A DNA stretch of 62,023 nt from Candidatus Eisenbergiella merdigallinarum. Lineage in GTDB: Bacteria; Bacillota; Clostridia; Lachnospirales; Lachnospiraceae. Positions 50,858-59,281 of this stretch are shown here, in pieces. The stretch is taken from NCBI GenBank assembly GCA_019119355.1, contig DWXE01000011.1, positions 1-62,023 on the forward strand, in the 5' to 3' direction. The first letter of the stretch is position 1, and every line of letters begins with the position of its first letter. The notes under the pieces were generated by a model. It ran no database searches. It saw nothing but the letters and a program-made list of their open reading frames with translations, and was not told the origin of the DNA. The position numbers and the translations under genes are program-made.

Positions 50858-52542
50858 AACATCTCAAATACCGCTATCCCCATACGGAACGGCTGGCGCT
50901 GGACGATCTTTCCTTTTCCGTGGAAAAGGGGGAATTCATCGGGATCATCGGGGAAAACGGCGCGGGCAAAAGCACCCTGAGCCAGGCGTTTACCGGCCTG
51001 GTGCCGCAGTTCTACAAAGGGGCTTACGGCGGCAGGGTGACGGTGGACGGGCTGGAAGCGGGAAAAACGCCCGTCTCCGCGCTCTGCCAGAAGGTGGGGC
51101 TGGTCTTTCAGAACCCCTTCAATCAGCTTTCCGGGGCCCGGGACAACGTATATGAGGAAGTGATCTTCGGCATGCAGAATCTGGGGGTAGAGCGGGAGGA
51201 GATGAAGAGAAGGGCCCGCGAAGCGCTGGAACTTCTGGATATCTGGCAGTTTAGGGACCGCAATCCCTTCGATCTGTCCGGAGGGCAGATGCAGCGCGTG
51301 GCCATCGCCAGCGTTCTGGTGATGCGGCCGGAGGTGATCGTCCTGGACGAGCCCACTTCCCAGCTGGATCCGAAGGGCAGCGAGGAGGTCTTCGCGGCGG
51401 TAGACAGCCTGGCCCGTTCGGGAATCACCATCCTGATGGTGGAGCAGAAGATCGAAAAGCTGGCCGCTTACTGCGACCGGATCCTGCTGCTGCACCGGGG
51501 CCGCCAGGTCGCCTTCGACTCCCCGCGCAGGGTGCTCTCCCGGGGCGATCTGGAGGAAATGGGAATCCGTCCCCCGGCCTGTACGCGGATCTGCAGGGAG
51601 CTGGGAAAGTCCTTTCCGGACGGCACCTGGCCGGTGACGGAAGAGGAGGCCGCAGAGCTGATGCGGGATCTTCCGAAGCCGCTGAGGGCGGGCGGCGGAG
51701 AAAAGGAAGAGGGGGTTCGGAAGCCGTCTCCGGAGGAAGCGCTTTTTCAAATCCGGCAGCTCGGCTTTTCCTATACGGAGGGCGTCCCCGTCTTGGAGGG
51801 GCTGAATCTGGATCTGGACGGCAGGCCCACGGCCGTGATCGGGCAGAACGGGGCCGGGAAAACCACGCTGGTCAAGCTGCTCAAAGGGCTGCTGCGGCCC
51901 GTTTCCGGAACCATTTCCTTTTGCGGGGAGGATACGTCCCAAAAGACCGTGGCCATGCTGGCCGGAAAAATCGGGTACGTGTTCCAGAATCCGGACGATC
52001 AGATTTTCAAATATAACGTGCTGGACGAGGTGATGTTCGGGCCCCTGAACATCGGCATGTCTCCGGAGAAAGCCGAAGCGGAGGCGAAGAGGGCTCTGGA
52101 GACGGTGGGCCTGGCAGGCAGGGAAGGGGAAAACCCGTATGATCTGGAGCTGAACGAGAGGAAGATGGTGGCCATCGCGTCCGTCCTGGCCATGGATACG
52201 GATGTGGTGATCCTCGATGAACCCACCATCGCCCAGGATTACCGCGGTCGATCCGCCATCGCCGGGGTCATCCGGGATCTGAAATCCCGGGGGAAGCTGG
52301 TGCTGGCCATCCTGCACGATATGGATTTTGTGGCGGAGTGCTTTGAACGGGTGATCGTCATGGCGCACGGCCGGATCCTGGCCGACGGGGACGCGGGAAG
52401 CGTTTTCTCCATGGATGAAGTCCTGGAGGAGGCCCGGCTGCAGAAGCCGTTTGTGGCCCGGCTCTGCGAGCGTCTGGGCTGCGCCGGATCCTGCCTGACC
52501 GCGGAGGAATTCCTGCGGAAAAGCGGATATCGGGAATCCTGA
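50839..52542 (+). CDS. ECF transporter ATPase, fused tandem EcfA domains
   Basis: A 567-residue protein with two ABC ATPase domains. The first has Walker A GENGAGKST (about residue 38), signature DLSGGQMQR and VIVLDEPTSQLDPKG. The second, from about residue 300, has Walker A GQNGAGKTT, Q-loop FQNPDDQIF and VVILDEPTIAQD, but its signature position reads LELNERK instead of LSGGQ. Each composite ATP site uses the signature of the opposite domain, so one of the two sites is probably degenerate. It powers uptake by the EcfS/EcfT pair upstream. Confidence 0.92.
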   Translation: MSFIEVEHLKYRYPHTERLALDDLSFSVEKGEFIGIIGENGAGKSTLSQAFTGLVPQFYKGAYGGRVTVDGLEAGKTPVSALCQKVGLVFQNPFNQLSGARDNVYEEVIFGMQNLGVEREEMKRRAREALELLDIWQFRDRNPFDLSGGQMQRVAIASVLVMRPEVIVLDEPTSQLDPKGSEEVFAAVDSLARSGITILMVEQKIEKLAAYCDRILLLHRGRQVAFDSPRRVLSRGDLEEMGIRPPACTRICRELGKSFPDGTWPVTEEEAAELMRDLPKPLRAGGGEKEEGVRKPSPEEALFQIRQLGFSYTEGVPVLEGLNLDLDGRPTAVIGQNGAGKTTLVKLLKGLLRPVSGTISFCGEDTSQKTVAMLAGKIGYVFQNPDDQIFKYNVLDEVMFGPLNIGMSPEKAEAEAKRALETVGLAGREGENPYDLELNERKMVAIASVLAMDTDVVILDEPTIAQDYRGRSAIAGVIRDLKSRGKLVLAILHDMDFVAECFERVIVMAHGRILADGDAGSVFSMDEVLEEARLQKPFVARLCERLGCAGSCLTAEEFLRKSGYRES

Positions 52543-52566
52543 AAGCGGGATTCTTTCTTCTAGCAT

Positions 52567-52619
52567 AAAAAACCGGTTTTGTCAATCAGTTTGTACCTGA
52601 ATGACAGAGCCGGTTTTTT
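52567..52619. terminator. Bidirectional intrinsic terminator after the ECF operon
   Basis: AAAAAACCGG (52567-52576) pairs with CCGGTTTTTT (52610-52619), extended inside by TTGTCA/TGACAG pairing. A/T runs on both sides allow termination in either direction. Confidence 0.85.
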
Positions 52620-52656
52620 GCATTATAGTGTATGTGACGATAGGGAGGCGGAACAT

Positions 52657-53322
52657 ATGGAATGCAGGATGACGGTGGTGCAGGCGCTGGAGGAGCGGGA
52701 CCTGCTGATCAAGAGGATCGCGAAGTATACGAGGCAGGCGAAGTTTGTGGATCTGATCGGATCCGGTTCGGCCGTCACGTGGGGGCAGAGGATGGCCCCG
52801 GCGGACTTTGCGGCCGGGGCGGAGGGGACGCTGCAGAGGATCCGGGATCTGTCCGCCAGATACGACAGGCTGACGGAAGCCGTTCTGGCGTCCAACGCGT
52901 CCGTCTGGCTGGATACCAGCCGGGGACGGATGACGGTGGCCGCCGCGGTGGCCCTGCGCAACCGGCTGCGGGGCAACGGCCCCTGCGGCGATATGGCGGA
53001 TTTTGAAGGGAAGCTGATCCGGCAGATGCGGGATCAGTATGAGGAGGCCGACAGGGCCCGGCGGCAGAAGAACGCTTCCGCCCGGAAGAACGGCGATGAT
53101 TTAAAGGGAAGGAAGGGAAAATCCGGCCGGGCGGAGGCCGCCGGACGGCCCGGAATCTCCATCGCGATGGCGCAGGAATCGGCCGGCGAAAGGCTGCGCC
53201 TCTGCGATCCGCTGGAGATTTTGCGCAGGGCTGACGGGATGGAGGAAGAGCGGGAGGAATTTCTGGTGGAGCTGGAAACCGGAATCCGGATTTCCAACGC
53301 CACCACCTATGTGACGGTGTGA
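52657..53322 (+). CDS. Uncharacterised protein, possibly of the septicolysin/DIP1984 type
   Basis: About 221 residues, mostly charged and helical: VVQALEERDLLIKRIAKYT, a central LSARYDRLTEAVLASNA followed by the phrase SRGRMTVAAAVALRNRL, and a Lys/Arg-rich stretch (about 135-160) before a C-terminal helix and strand. The organisation vaguely recalls DIP1984/septicolysin-like proteins, but I am not confident. It has no signal peptide. It stands alone behind the ECF terminator with Shine-Dalgarno GGGAGGCGG. Confidence 0.55.
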   Translation: MECRMTVVQALEERDLLIKRIAKYTRQAKFVDLIGSGSAVTWGQRMAPADFAAGAEGTLQRIRDLSARYDRLTEAVLASNASVWLDTSRGRMTVAAAVALRNRLRGNGPCGDMADFEGKLIRQMRDQYEEADRARRQKNASARKNGDDLKGRKGKSGRAEAAGRPGISIAMAQESAGERLRLCDPLEILRRADGMEEEREEFLVELETGIRISNATTYVTV

Positions 53323-53629
53323 GCGCCTTTGCCCTCCGCACGAAAGCCCCGAATCCGGAATTTTGAGAGATTTTTCTCTCCAGTATAGTTTGGCTCATTT
53401 TGATTGAACTGTTGAAAGGCCGCGGCGCGGGCAGCCGCCCGCGGCCCAAATCCATGAGGGACGGTCGGCGCCGTCCGGATGCGCGGGGACAACCGCATGG
53501 CTGTGCGGCGGGCGAAAAGAAAAGGGAAGGTACGGATTATTGGACTCTGTTTTCGGTATGATAGAAGTGGAGAACGGGACGGGAGGATCGGGAGAATCCT
53601 TTGGAGATCTGCGGAAGGGAAGTGGATGG
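53323..53629. other. Intergenic stretch with a GC-rich hairpin
   Basis: About 307 bp without a credible gene. GGCCGCGG (53418-53425) pairs with CCGCGGCC (53439-53446), and GAGAG-N6-CTCTC lies near 53363-53380. TATGAT near 53558 may be the -10 of the next gene, but no matching -35 was found. Confidence 0.35.
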
Positions 53630-53962
53630 ATGCTGATTTATCCGGTGATCGACATGCAGAAGACCGGCCTGCGGCTGAAGCGGGAGTGCGAGAAGCGGCA
53701 GGTGACGATTCAGGAGATTCGGGAGTTTCTGGGGCTGGCGGCGACGCAGTCGATCTATGGGTGGTTTCAGGGAAAGGCTCTCCCGAGCCTGGATAACTTT
53801 TACGCCCTGAGCCATTATCTGGGGCTGCGGATGGAGGATCTGGTGGTGCCCCGGGGAGAGGCCAGGGCGGTTTTGAATCGGGGGACGGCGTGTGGGCTGC
53901 GCGGCCGTATGCTGGTTTATCTGGCCTTCTGTTTTGAAGCGGAGGGGCGGACGGCTCGCTGA
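53630..53962 (+). CDS. Small XRE-type helix-turn-helix protein
   Basis: About 110 residues. The helix-turn-helix is in RLKRECEKRQVTIQEIREFLGLAATQSIYGWFQGKALPSLDNFYALSHYLGL, a XRE-like DNA-binding domain in which QSIYGWFQGK is the recognition segment. A short Cys-containing C-terminal tail follows. The start at 53630 is chosen because the HTH begins soon after; an upstream ATG at 53540 would add 30 Gly/Glu-rich residues. Target unknown; similar single-domain regulators are common orphan genes in gut Clostridia. Confidence 0.65.
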   Translation: MLIYPVIDMQKTGLRLKRECEKRQVTIQEIREFLGLAATQSIYGWFQGKALPSLDNFYALSHYLGLRMEDLVVPRGEARAVLNRGTACGLRGRMLVYLAFCFEAEGRTAR

Positions 53963-54000
53963 ACTGTCGTCCGCTGTCGAAGAAGGCAGACGTGGATTCG

Positions 54001-54029
54001 TTGAACTTCATGGGAAAAGGGACTAAAAT
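54001..54029 (+). promoter_or_regulatory. Promoter of the cyclopropane fatty acid synthase gene
   Basis: TTGAAC (54001-54006), 17-bp spacer, TAAAAT (54024-54029). Confidence 0.5.
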
Positions 54030-54047
54030 CTGTACCGAAAGGGGTGG

Positions 54048-55217
54048 ATGGAAATGTTGGAACAGAATGTCCTGATTCCGTTTTTGAAGAAGTTCGACGC
54101 GCATCCGTTTCTGGTGAAGATGGACGGCAAAGAGTACCCCATCGGAGACGGGGAACCGTCCTTTACGGTTGTGTTTCACAGGCCGGTCCCGCTGGGGGAG
54201 CTGATGAGGAGCACTTCCCTGGCGCTGGGAGAAGCCTATATGAGGGGAGATCTGGAGGTCGAGGGCGATCTCTGCGATGCGCTGGACCATTTCCTCGGTC
54301 AGATGGGGAAGTTCTCGACGGACCAAAAAGCGCTGAAAAAGCTGCTCTTTCCTTCCGTGTCGAAGAAAAATCAGGAGAAGGAAGTGCGCAGCCATTACGA
54401 TATCGGCAACGATTTCTATCGTCTCTGGCTGGACGGGACCATGAGCTATTCCTGCGGCTATTTCCTGCACGAGGACGATACCCTGTACCAGGCGCAGGTG
54501 AACAAGGTGGACTACATTTTAAAGAAGCTGCATCTGTCGCAGGGGATGTCCCTTCTGGACATCGGGTGCGGATGGGGATTTCTCCTGATCGAAGCGGCCA
54601 GGAAGTACGGGGTGCGCGGCACGGGAATCACGCTCAGTTCGGAACAGGAGAGCGCTTTTGGGGAGAGGATCCGGCAGGAAGGGCTGGAGGATCTGCTGAC
54701 CGTAAGGAGGATGGACTACCGGGACCTGCCGTCCTGCCAGGAGAAGTTTGACCGGGCGGTGAGCGTGGGGATGGTCGAGCACGTAGGCCGCGGCAACTAT
54801 CAGGAGTTCATGGACTGCGTTTCGTCCGCGCTCAATCCGGGAGGGGTTTTCCTCCTGCATTTCATCAGCGCCTTGAAAGAACATCCCGGGGATGCCTGGA
54901 TCAAGAAGTATATTTTTCCCGGCGGAGTGGTGCCGAGCCTGCGGGAGATCATCTCCTGCTGCGCGGAGGACGATTTTCACGTGCTGGACGTGGAAAACCT
55001 GAGGCTTCACTACAGCCGCACGCTGCGGTGCTGGCGGAAGAATTATGGGAAACATCTGGACGAGGTGCGCAGGATGTTCGACGAGACCTTCGTGCGGATG
55101 TGGGATCTTTACCTGGCGGCCTGCGCGGCCACCTTCCATAACGGCATCATCGATCTGCACCAGATCCTGATGACGAAGGGGATCGACAACGGCCTCCCCA
55201 TGACGCGCTGGTACTGA
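54048..55217 (+). CDS. cfa: Cyclopropane-fatty-acyl-phospholipid synthase
   Basis: A 389-residue SAM-dependent methyltransferase acting on unsaturated acyl chains of membrane phospholipids. The N-terminal domain has GEAYMRGDLEVEGDL; then come SHYDIGNDFYRLWLDGTMSYSCGYF, the SAM loop LLDIGCGWGFLLIEA (about residue 170), SVGMVEHVGRGNY and the bicarbonate-site region near the C-terminus. Length and motifs are normal. It is typically induced on entry to stationary phase; its own sigma-A promoter is visible. Confidence 0.95.
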   Translation: MEMLEQNVLIPFLKKFDAHPFLVKMDGKEYPIGDGEPSFTVVFHRPVPLGELMRSTSLALGEAYMRGDLEVEGDLCDALDHFLGQMGKFSTDQKALKKLLFPSVSKKNQEKEVRSHYDIGNDFYRLWLDGTMSYSCGYFLHEDDTLYQAQVNKVDYILKKLHLSQGMSLLDIGCGWGFLLIEAARKYGVRGTGITLSSEQESAFGERIRQEGLEDLLTVRRMDYRDLPSCQEKFDRAVSVGMVEHVGRGNYQEFMDCVSSALNPGGVFLLHFISALKEHPGDAWIKKYIFPGGVVPSLREIISCCAEDDFHVLDVENLRLHYSRTLRCWRKNYGKHLDEVRRMFDETFVRMWDLYLAACAATFHNGIIDLHQILMTKGIDNGLPMTRWY

Positions 55218-55309
55218 CAGGATATCCGGATATACCGTCCGGCCGGGGCCGGGCTCATGCCGTCATGCTGCGGGCAATAATCGGGCAGTAATAAGCCGCA
55301 GAATCCCGT

Positions 55310-55317
55310 CATACAAT
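55310..55317 (+). promoter_or_regulatory. Sigma-E-type -10 element of spoIIID
   Basis: CATACAAT is a perfect match to the sigma-E -10 consensus. A weak -35-like GTAATAA lies about 15 bp upstream (55288-55294). spoIIID is a known sigma-E target in spore formers, so the placement is consistent. Confidence 0.6.
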
Positions 55318-55345
55318 GTAAAAAATGTATGACGGGGGATTCCCT

Positions 55346-55597
55346 GTGAAGGATTATATTGAGGAGCGGGCGATGGCGGTTGCCGGCTACATCATTGAGC
55401 ATAGCGCGACGGTGAGGCAGGCAGCGAAGCAATTCGGGATTTCAAAATCCACGGTACATAAGGACATTACGGAGCGCCTGGAGCAGATCAATCCGGGCCT
55501 GGCGCGGGAGGCCAGGAAGGTGCTGGACGTGAACAAGTCCGAACGCCATATCCGGGGAGGGCTCGCCACGAGAGAAAAATATCTCCATCATCTCTGA
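55346..55597 (+). CDS. spoIIID: Stage III sporulation transcriptional regulator SpoIIID
   Basis: About 83 residues, almost motif-for-motif the family pattern: KDYIEERAMAVAGYIIEHSATVRQAAKQFG, the HTH SKSTVHKDITERL, and the basic C-terminal arm VLDVNKSERHIRGG with ATREKYL. It acts in the mother cell, tuning sigma-E genes and activating sigma-K. The GTG at 55346 matches the usual N-terminus. Its presence supports an endospore-forming host. Confidence 0.96.
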   Translation: MKDYIEERAMAVAGYIIEHSATVRQAAKQFGISKSTVHKDITERLEQINPGLAREARKVLDVNKSERHIRGGLATREKYLHHL

Positions 55598-55604
55598 ATC
55601 GATG

Positions 55605-55633
55605 TTTACATCGCGCAGAAAACGGTTTAAGAT
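55605..55633 (+). promoter_or_regulatory. Promoter of the MATE transporter gene
   Basis: TTTACA (55605-55610), 17-bp spacer, TAAGAT (55628-55633). Confidence 0.5.
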
Positions 55634-55688
55634 GAAAGAAACTGTATGTAAAATTCGGGTAAAGAGATGAGATACGGGAGAGGAGATC

Positions 55689-57020
55689 ATGCTGTATTCG
55701 AACAGGGACTTGAGAAAACTGATTATTCCGTTGGTGATTGAGCAGGTATTGGCGATCGCGGTAGGCATGGCGGACACGATTATGGTTTCCGTGGCGGGTG
55801 AGGCCGCGGTTTCCGGCGTTTCGCTGGTGGATACGGTCAATATCCTGCTCATCAATATTTTTTCGGCTCTGGCCACCGGCGGAGCGGTGGTGGCAGGGCA
55901 CTTCCTGGGGAAGAAAAAGCAGGAGGACGCATGTCGGGCGGCCTGGCAGATTTTGCTCTTCTCCACCCTGCTGGCTTTTGGGATTACGGCGCTCTTCCTG
56001 CTCGCCCACGACCAGCTGCTGCATCTGATGTTCGGGCAGATCGAGCCGGACGTCATGCAGGCGTGTAAGACCTACCTGATCATCACGGCCATCTCCTTTG
56101 TGGCGCTGGCGGTATACAACTCCTGCGCGGCCCTGTTCCGGGCTATGAACAACGCGAAGGTGACCATGTGGGTATCGCTGCTGATGAACGCGATCAACGT
56201 CATCGGGAATGCGGTCTGCATTTTCGGACTGCATATGGGCGTGGCCGGGGTGGCCATTCCCACCACGGTTTCCCGCTATGTGGCGGCGCTGGTCATCCTG
56301 TCTTTGATGTTCAACCGCAGCAAGGTGATCAACCTGTGCGGACAGGTCAGGCTCAAATTCGACCGGAAGCTCATCGGCAAGATCCTCTATATCGCGGTTC
56401 CCAACGGGATGGAGAACAGCATGTTCCAGCTGGGAAAGATCTTGGTGATCAGCGCGGTTTCCACCATGGGAACGGCGGCGATCGCGGCCAACGCCGTGGC
56501 CAATACGCTGGCCAACTGGGATATTCTTCCCGGGATCGCCATCAACCTGGCCATCGTATCCGTCGTCAGCGTTTGCGTGGGAGCGGGCCGGTACGATCAG
56601 GCGCGCTATTATACGAAGAAGCTGTGCAGGATCGCGCTGATCGGGATTTTGGCGATTTCCGCGGTGCTTATTTTTACGGTTCCCTATATCGTCAATTTTT
56701 ACAGCCTGGGGCCGGAAGCAGCGCAGATGGCAGTGGAGGTCATACGCTTTCACGCGGTGATGGCGATTTTCATCTGGGTGCCTTCCTTCTCCATTCCCAA
56801 CACACTCCGCGCGGCCGGAGACGTGGTCTGGCCCATGGCGATTTCCATCGCCTCCATGTGGCTGTTCCGCGTGGTGGCAGCCTACGTATTCACGTACGTA
56901 TTCGGGTTCGGGCTGCTGGCGATCTGGGCGGCGATGATCATCGACTGGGCGTTCCGGTCCGTATGCTATATCATACGCTATAAGGGGCACAAGTGGGAAA
57001 CCTTCGGGCAGAACACGTGA
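55689..57020 (+). CDS. MATE family efflux transporter
   Basis: A 443-residue protein with 12 predicted membrane segments in two homologous halves. The first half begins LRKLIIPLVIEQVLAIAVGMADTIMVS, with VAGHFLGKKK; the second has GMENSMFQLGKILVISAVSTMG. Members exchange Na+ or H+ for cationic drugs or metabolites. Substrate unknown. It is monocistronic, 91 bp after spoIIID. Confidence 0.94.
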   Translation: MLYSNRDLRKLIIPLVIEQVLAIAVGMADTIMVSVAGEAAVSGVSLVDTVNILLINIFSALATGGAVVAGHFLGKKKQEDACRAAWQILLFSTLLAFGITALFLLAHDQLLHLMFGQIEPDVMQACKTYLIITAISFVALAVYNSCAALFRAMNNAKVTMWVSLLMNAINVIGNAVCIFGLHMGVAGVAIPTTVSRYVAALVILSLMFNRSKVINLCGQVRLKFDRKLIGKILYIAVPNGMENSMFQLGKILVISAVSTMGTAAIAANAVANTLANWDILPGIAINLAIVSVVSVCVGAGRYDQARYYTKKLCRIALIGILAISAVLIFTVPYIVNFYSLGPEAAQMAVEVIRFHAVMAIFIWVPSFSIPNTLRAAGDVVWPMAISIASMWLFRVVAAYVFTYVFGFGLLAIWAAMIIDWAFRSVCYIIRYKGHKWETFGQNT

Positions 57021-57080
57021 GGCGCGGGGCAGAATATGTCAGAATACGCCGCAAAATGCGGAGAAACCTGCGAAATCGCC

Positions 57081-57282
57081 TTTTTGTCGTATCAGTTCAG
57101 CCATGCAGGCACATGCGGCAAAATGCCGCGTGGGAACCTGCTCCCTAAGCTGCATTTTATCACATGCGCCTATTGGGCGGATGCCCGACAGGAATCATTT
57201 GACGGCCAGCAGCCATTTGCGCAGCCAATTCATTGGAATCCGTCAAATGATGAATGGCACATGGCTGAACTGATATTTTTGT
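57081..57282. mobile_element. MITE-like inverted-repeat element
   Basis: TATCAGTTCAGCCATG (57090-57105) and its perfect 16-bp complement (57260-57275) bound a 186-bp non-coding segment. TTTTTGT occurs directly outside each end (57081-57087 and 57276-57282), resembling a target-site duplication with two extra bases on the left. Inside are TCATTTGACGG/CCGTCAAATGA (57195-57205 and 57240-57250) with a nested CCAAT-TC-ATTGG, and GCGGCA-AAA-TGCCGC (57115-57129). Alternatively the whole is a 190-nt structured RNA, since a T-rich tract follows the right arm. Confidence 0.45.
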
Positions 57283-57305
57283 TTTCAAATATGAGCAAAA
57301 AAGTT

Positions 57306-57334
57306 TTGACAGGGCAGGCGTCTCAACTTATAAT
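57306..57334 (+). promoter_or_regulatory. Consensus sigma-A promoter of the guaA leader
   Basis: TTGACA (57306-57311), 17-bp spacer, TATAAT (57329-57334): a perfect consensus, the strongest in the window. Confidence 0.85.
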
Positions 57335-57340
57335 ACTGTT

Positions 57341-57489
57341 GCAGTCAGTGAAGTTCGGCTGCGCGGGGCGGAAGCGGCGCTTCAGGAAGCGACTGCCCTT
57401 GCAGCGGCGGATTTGCGGCAGGGCTGTGACCGAAAACCATGTCATAAGACGCCGGCATCAGGAATCCATCCGGAAACGCCGGCGTTTTT
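57341..57489 (+). ncRNA. Structured guaA leader RNA or independent small RNA
   Basis: From the predicted start at about 57341 the RNA can form GCTGC/GCAGC and GGGGC/GCCCT pairing around inner AAGCG/CGCTT stems. It ends in a terminator, ACGCCGGC (57449-57456) with GCCGGCGT (57478-57485) plus five Ts, 25 nt before the guaA start. This is attenuator geometry. I see none of the purine-riboswitch core (no TTTCTACC-type segment), so it is not that class. A 6S-like or other stable RNA is also possible given the consensus promoter. Confidence 0.45.
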
Positions 57490-57513
57490 GGATTTTACTC
57501 CAGGAGGAACTCA

Positions 57514-59055
57514 ATGGACAGAGAACTTGTGATCGTCCTCGACTTCGGCGGCCAGTACAACCAGCTGATCGCCAGAAGAGTCAGAGAATGCAATGTATAC
57601 TGCGAAGTCCATCCCTGTACCCTGAGCCTTGACCGGATCAGGGAGATGAACCCGAAGGGGATTATCTTTACGGGAGGACCCAACAGCGTGTACGGAGAAG
57701 ATTCCCCCAGATGCCCGAAGGAAATTTTCGAGCTGGGGATCCCGATTCTGGGAATCTGCTACGGCTCCCAGCTGATGGCCTATCTGCTGGGCGGCAGCGT
57801 GAAGACCGCTCCCGTCAGCGAATACGGCAAAACGGAGGTGGAAACCGACCGGACCTGCGCCCTGTTTGAAAATGTATCGGAAAAGACGATCTGCTGGATG
57901 AGCCATACGGACTACATCGAAAAGGCGCCGGCGGATTTCCGGGTTACGGCCCATACGCCGGTTTGTCCCGTGGCCGCCATGGAGAACGCCGAAAGGAAGC
58001 TGTATGCGGTGCAGTTCCATCCGGAAGTCATGCACACGCAGGAAGGCAAACAGATGCTTTCCAATTTCGTGTACGGCGTCTGCGGCTGTGCCGGGGACTG
58101 GAAAATGGACTCCTTCGTGGAAACGACGATCCGCCAGCTGCGCGAAAAGGTGGGAACCGGCAAGGTGCTCTGCGCCCTTTCCGGCGGCGTGGATTCTTCC
58201 GTGGCAGCGGTGCTTTTATCCAAAGCCGTGGGGCGCCAGCTGACCTGCGTGTTCGTAGATCACGGCCTTTTGAGAAAGAACGAGGGGGACGAGGTGGAGG
58301 AGGTCTTCGGGCCCAACGGGCAGTATGACCTGAACTTCATCCGCGTCAACGCTCAGGAACGTTTCTACGCGAAGCTGGCCGGCGTGACCGAACCGGAACA
58401 GAAGAGAAAGATCATCGGGGAGGAATTCATTCGCGTTTTCGAGGAAGAGGCGAAGAAGATCGGGGCGGTGGACTACCTGGTGCAGGGCACGATTTATCCG
58501 GATGTGATCGAGAGCGGTCTCGGCAAATCAGCTGTGATCAAGTCCCATCATAATGTGGGGGGACTTCCGGACTGCGTGGATTTCAAGGAGATCATCGAAC
58601 CCCTCCGCCTCCTGTTTAAGGACGAGGTTCGCCGCGCAGGGCTTGAACTGGGCATTCCGGAATATCTCGTCTACCGTCAGCCGTTCCCGGGCCCGGGCCT
58701 AGGCGTCCGGATCGTCGGCGAGGTCACGGCGGACAAGGTGCGCATCGTCCAGGACGCGGATGCCATCTACCGGGAAGAGCTGGCGAAGGCCGGCTGCGAT
58801 AAGGGGCTGGGCCAGTATTTCGCAGCCCTGACCAACATGCGTTCCGTGGGCGTCATGGGGGACGAGAGAACCTATGATTACGCGGTGGCGCTTCGCGCGG
58901 TGATCACCTCCGATTTCATGACCGCGGAGGCGGCGGAAATCCCCTTCTCCGTGCTTTCCAGAGTGATGACGCGCGTTATCAACGAAGTGAAGGGCGTGAA
59001 CCGGGTGATGTACGATCTCACCAGCAAGCCGCCGGGGACGATTGAGTTTGAGTGA
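57514..59055 (+). CDS. guaA: GMP synthase (glutamine-hydrolysing)
   Basis: A 513-residue enzyme converting XMP, ATP and glutamine to GMP. The glutaminase domain is complete (GICYGSQ nucleophile near residue 86, QFHPEVMHT), the ATP-pyrophosphatase domain has [13 protein letters not shown] (about residue 220) and [11 protein letters not shown], and the dimerisation domain ends PPGTIEFE rather than the common TIEWE. Strong Shine-Dalgarno AGGAGG after an attenuator-like terminator. Its 3' end is a well-known integration site for genomic islands, and an integrase-bearing element starts directly downstream. Confidence 0.97.
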   Translation: MDRELVIVLDFGGQYNQLIARRVRECNVYCEVHPCTLSLDRIREMNPKGIIFTGGPNSVYGEDSPRCPKEIFELGIPILGICYGSQLMAYLLGGSVKTAPVSEYGKTEVETDRTCALFENVSEKTICWMSHTDYIEKAPADFRVTAHTPVCPVAAMENAERKLYAVQFHPEVMHTQEGKQMLSNFVYGVCGCAGDWKMDSFVETTIRQLREKVGTGKVLCALSGGVDSSVAAVLLSKAVGRQLTCVFVDHGLLRKNEGDEVEEVFGPNGQYDLNFIRVNAQERFYAKLAGVTEPEQKRKIIGEEFIRVFEEEAKKIGAVDYLVQGTIYPDVIESGLGKSAVIKSHHNVGGLPDCVDFKEIIEPLRLLFKDEVRRAGLELGIPEYLVYRQPFPGPGLGVRIVGEVTADKVRIVQDADAIYREELAKAGCDKGLGQYFAALTNMRSVGVMGDERTYDYAVALRAVITSDFMTAEAAEIPFSVLSRVMTRVINEVKGVNRVMYDLTSKPPGTIEFE

Positions 59056-59060
59056 TGAAA
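59030..59060. other. Candidate attL of the integrative element
   Basis: The junction is placed at the last codons of guaA. Up to here composition is host-like (GC-rich); immediately after the stop it drops, and an integrase module follows within 1.3 kb. Elements that use guaA insert in its final codons and restore the coding end. The exact core cannot be defined because the right end (attR) is outside the window. Confidence 0.45.
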
Positions 59061-59178
59061 TGAGTTGTAAGAATCCAGCGTTTATGCGGGATTCAAACAA
59101 ATTTATTTAAGTTCTGGCAACGATTTGGCAACATTTTGGGTATCACTCACTGAATAACAGAATACTTCAATAACAGAA

Positions 59179-59226
59179 AACCTTACTGATTTTTAGAAAT
59201 GAAGCTAAAAGTCGGTAAGGTTTTTT
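59179..59226. terminator. Intrinsic terminator between guaA and the repressor
   Basis: AACCTTAC (59179-59186) pairs with GTAAGGTT (59215-59222), extended inside by TTTTAG/CTAAAA, and a T-run reaches 59226. It terminates guaA transcripts; the A-run on the other strand is weaker. The rest of 59056-59281 is AT-rich and non-coding. Confidence 0.85.
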
Positions 59227-59281
59227 GCGTGAATAAAGAACTGATAGGCGGTAGGAATAATGTGTGTTTTAAGGTTGAAAA

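Noticed and set aside
50536..52566. A 676-codon minus-strand frame over the ECF ATPase
   Set aside because: Shadow frame opposite a clearly coding double ABC ATPase.
57341..57513. A purine (guanine) riboswitch upstream of guaA
   Set aside because: The conserved three-way-junction core sequences are not present, although the terminator geometry is.
57036..57632. A 198-codon frame between the MATE gene and guaA
   Set aside because: It crosses the inverted-repeat element, the consensus promoter, the terminator and the guaA start; no recognisable protein.
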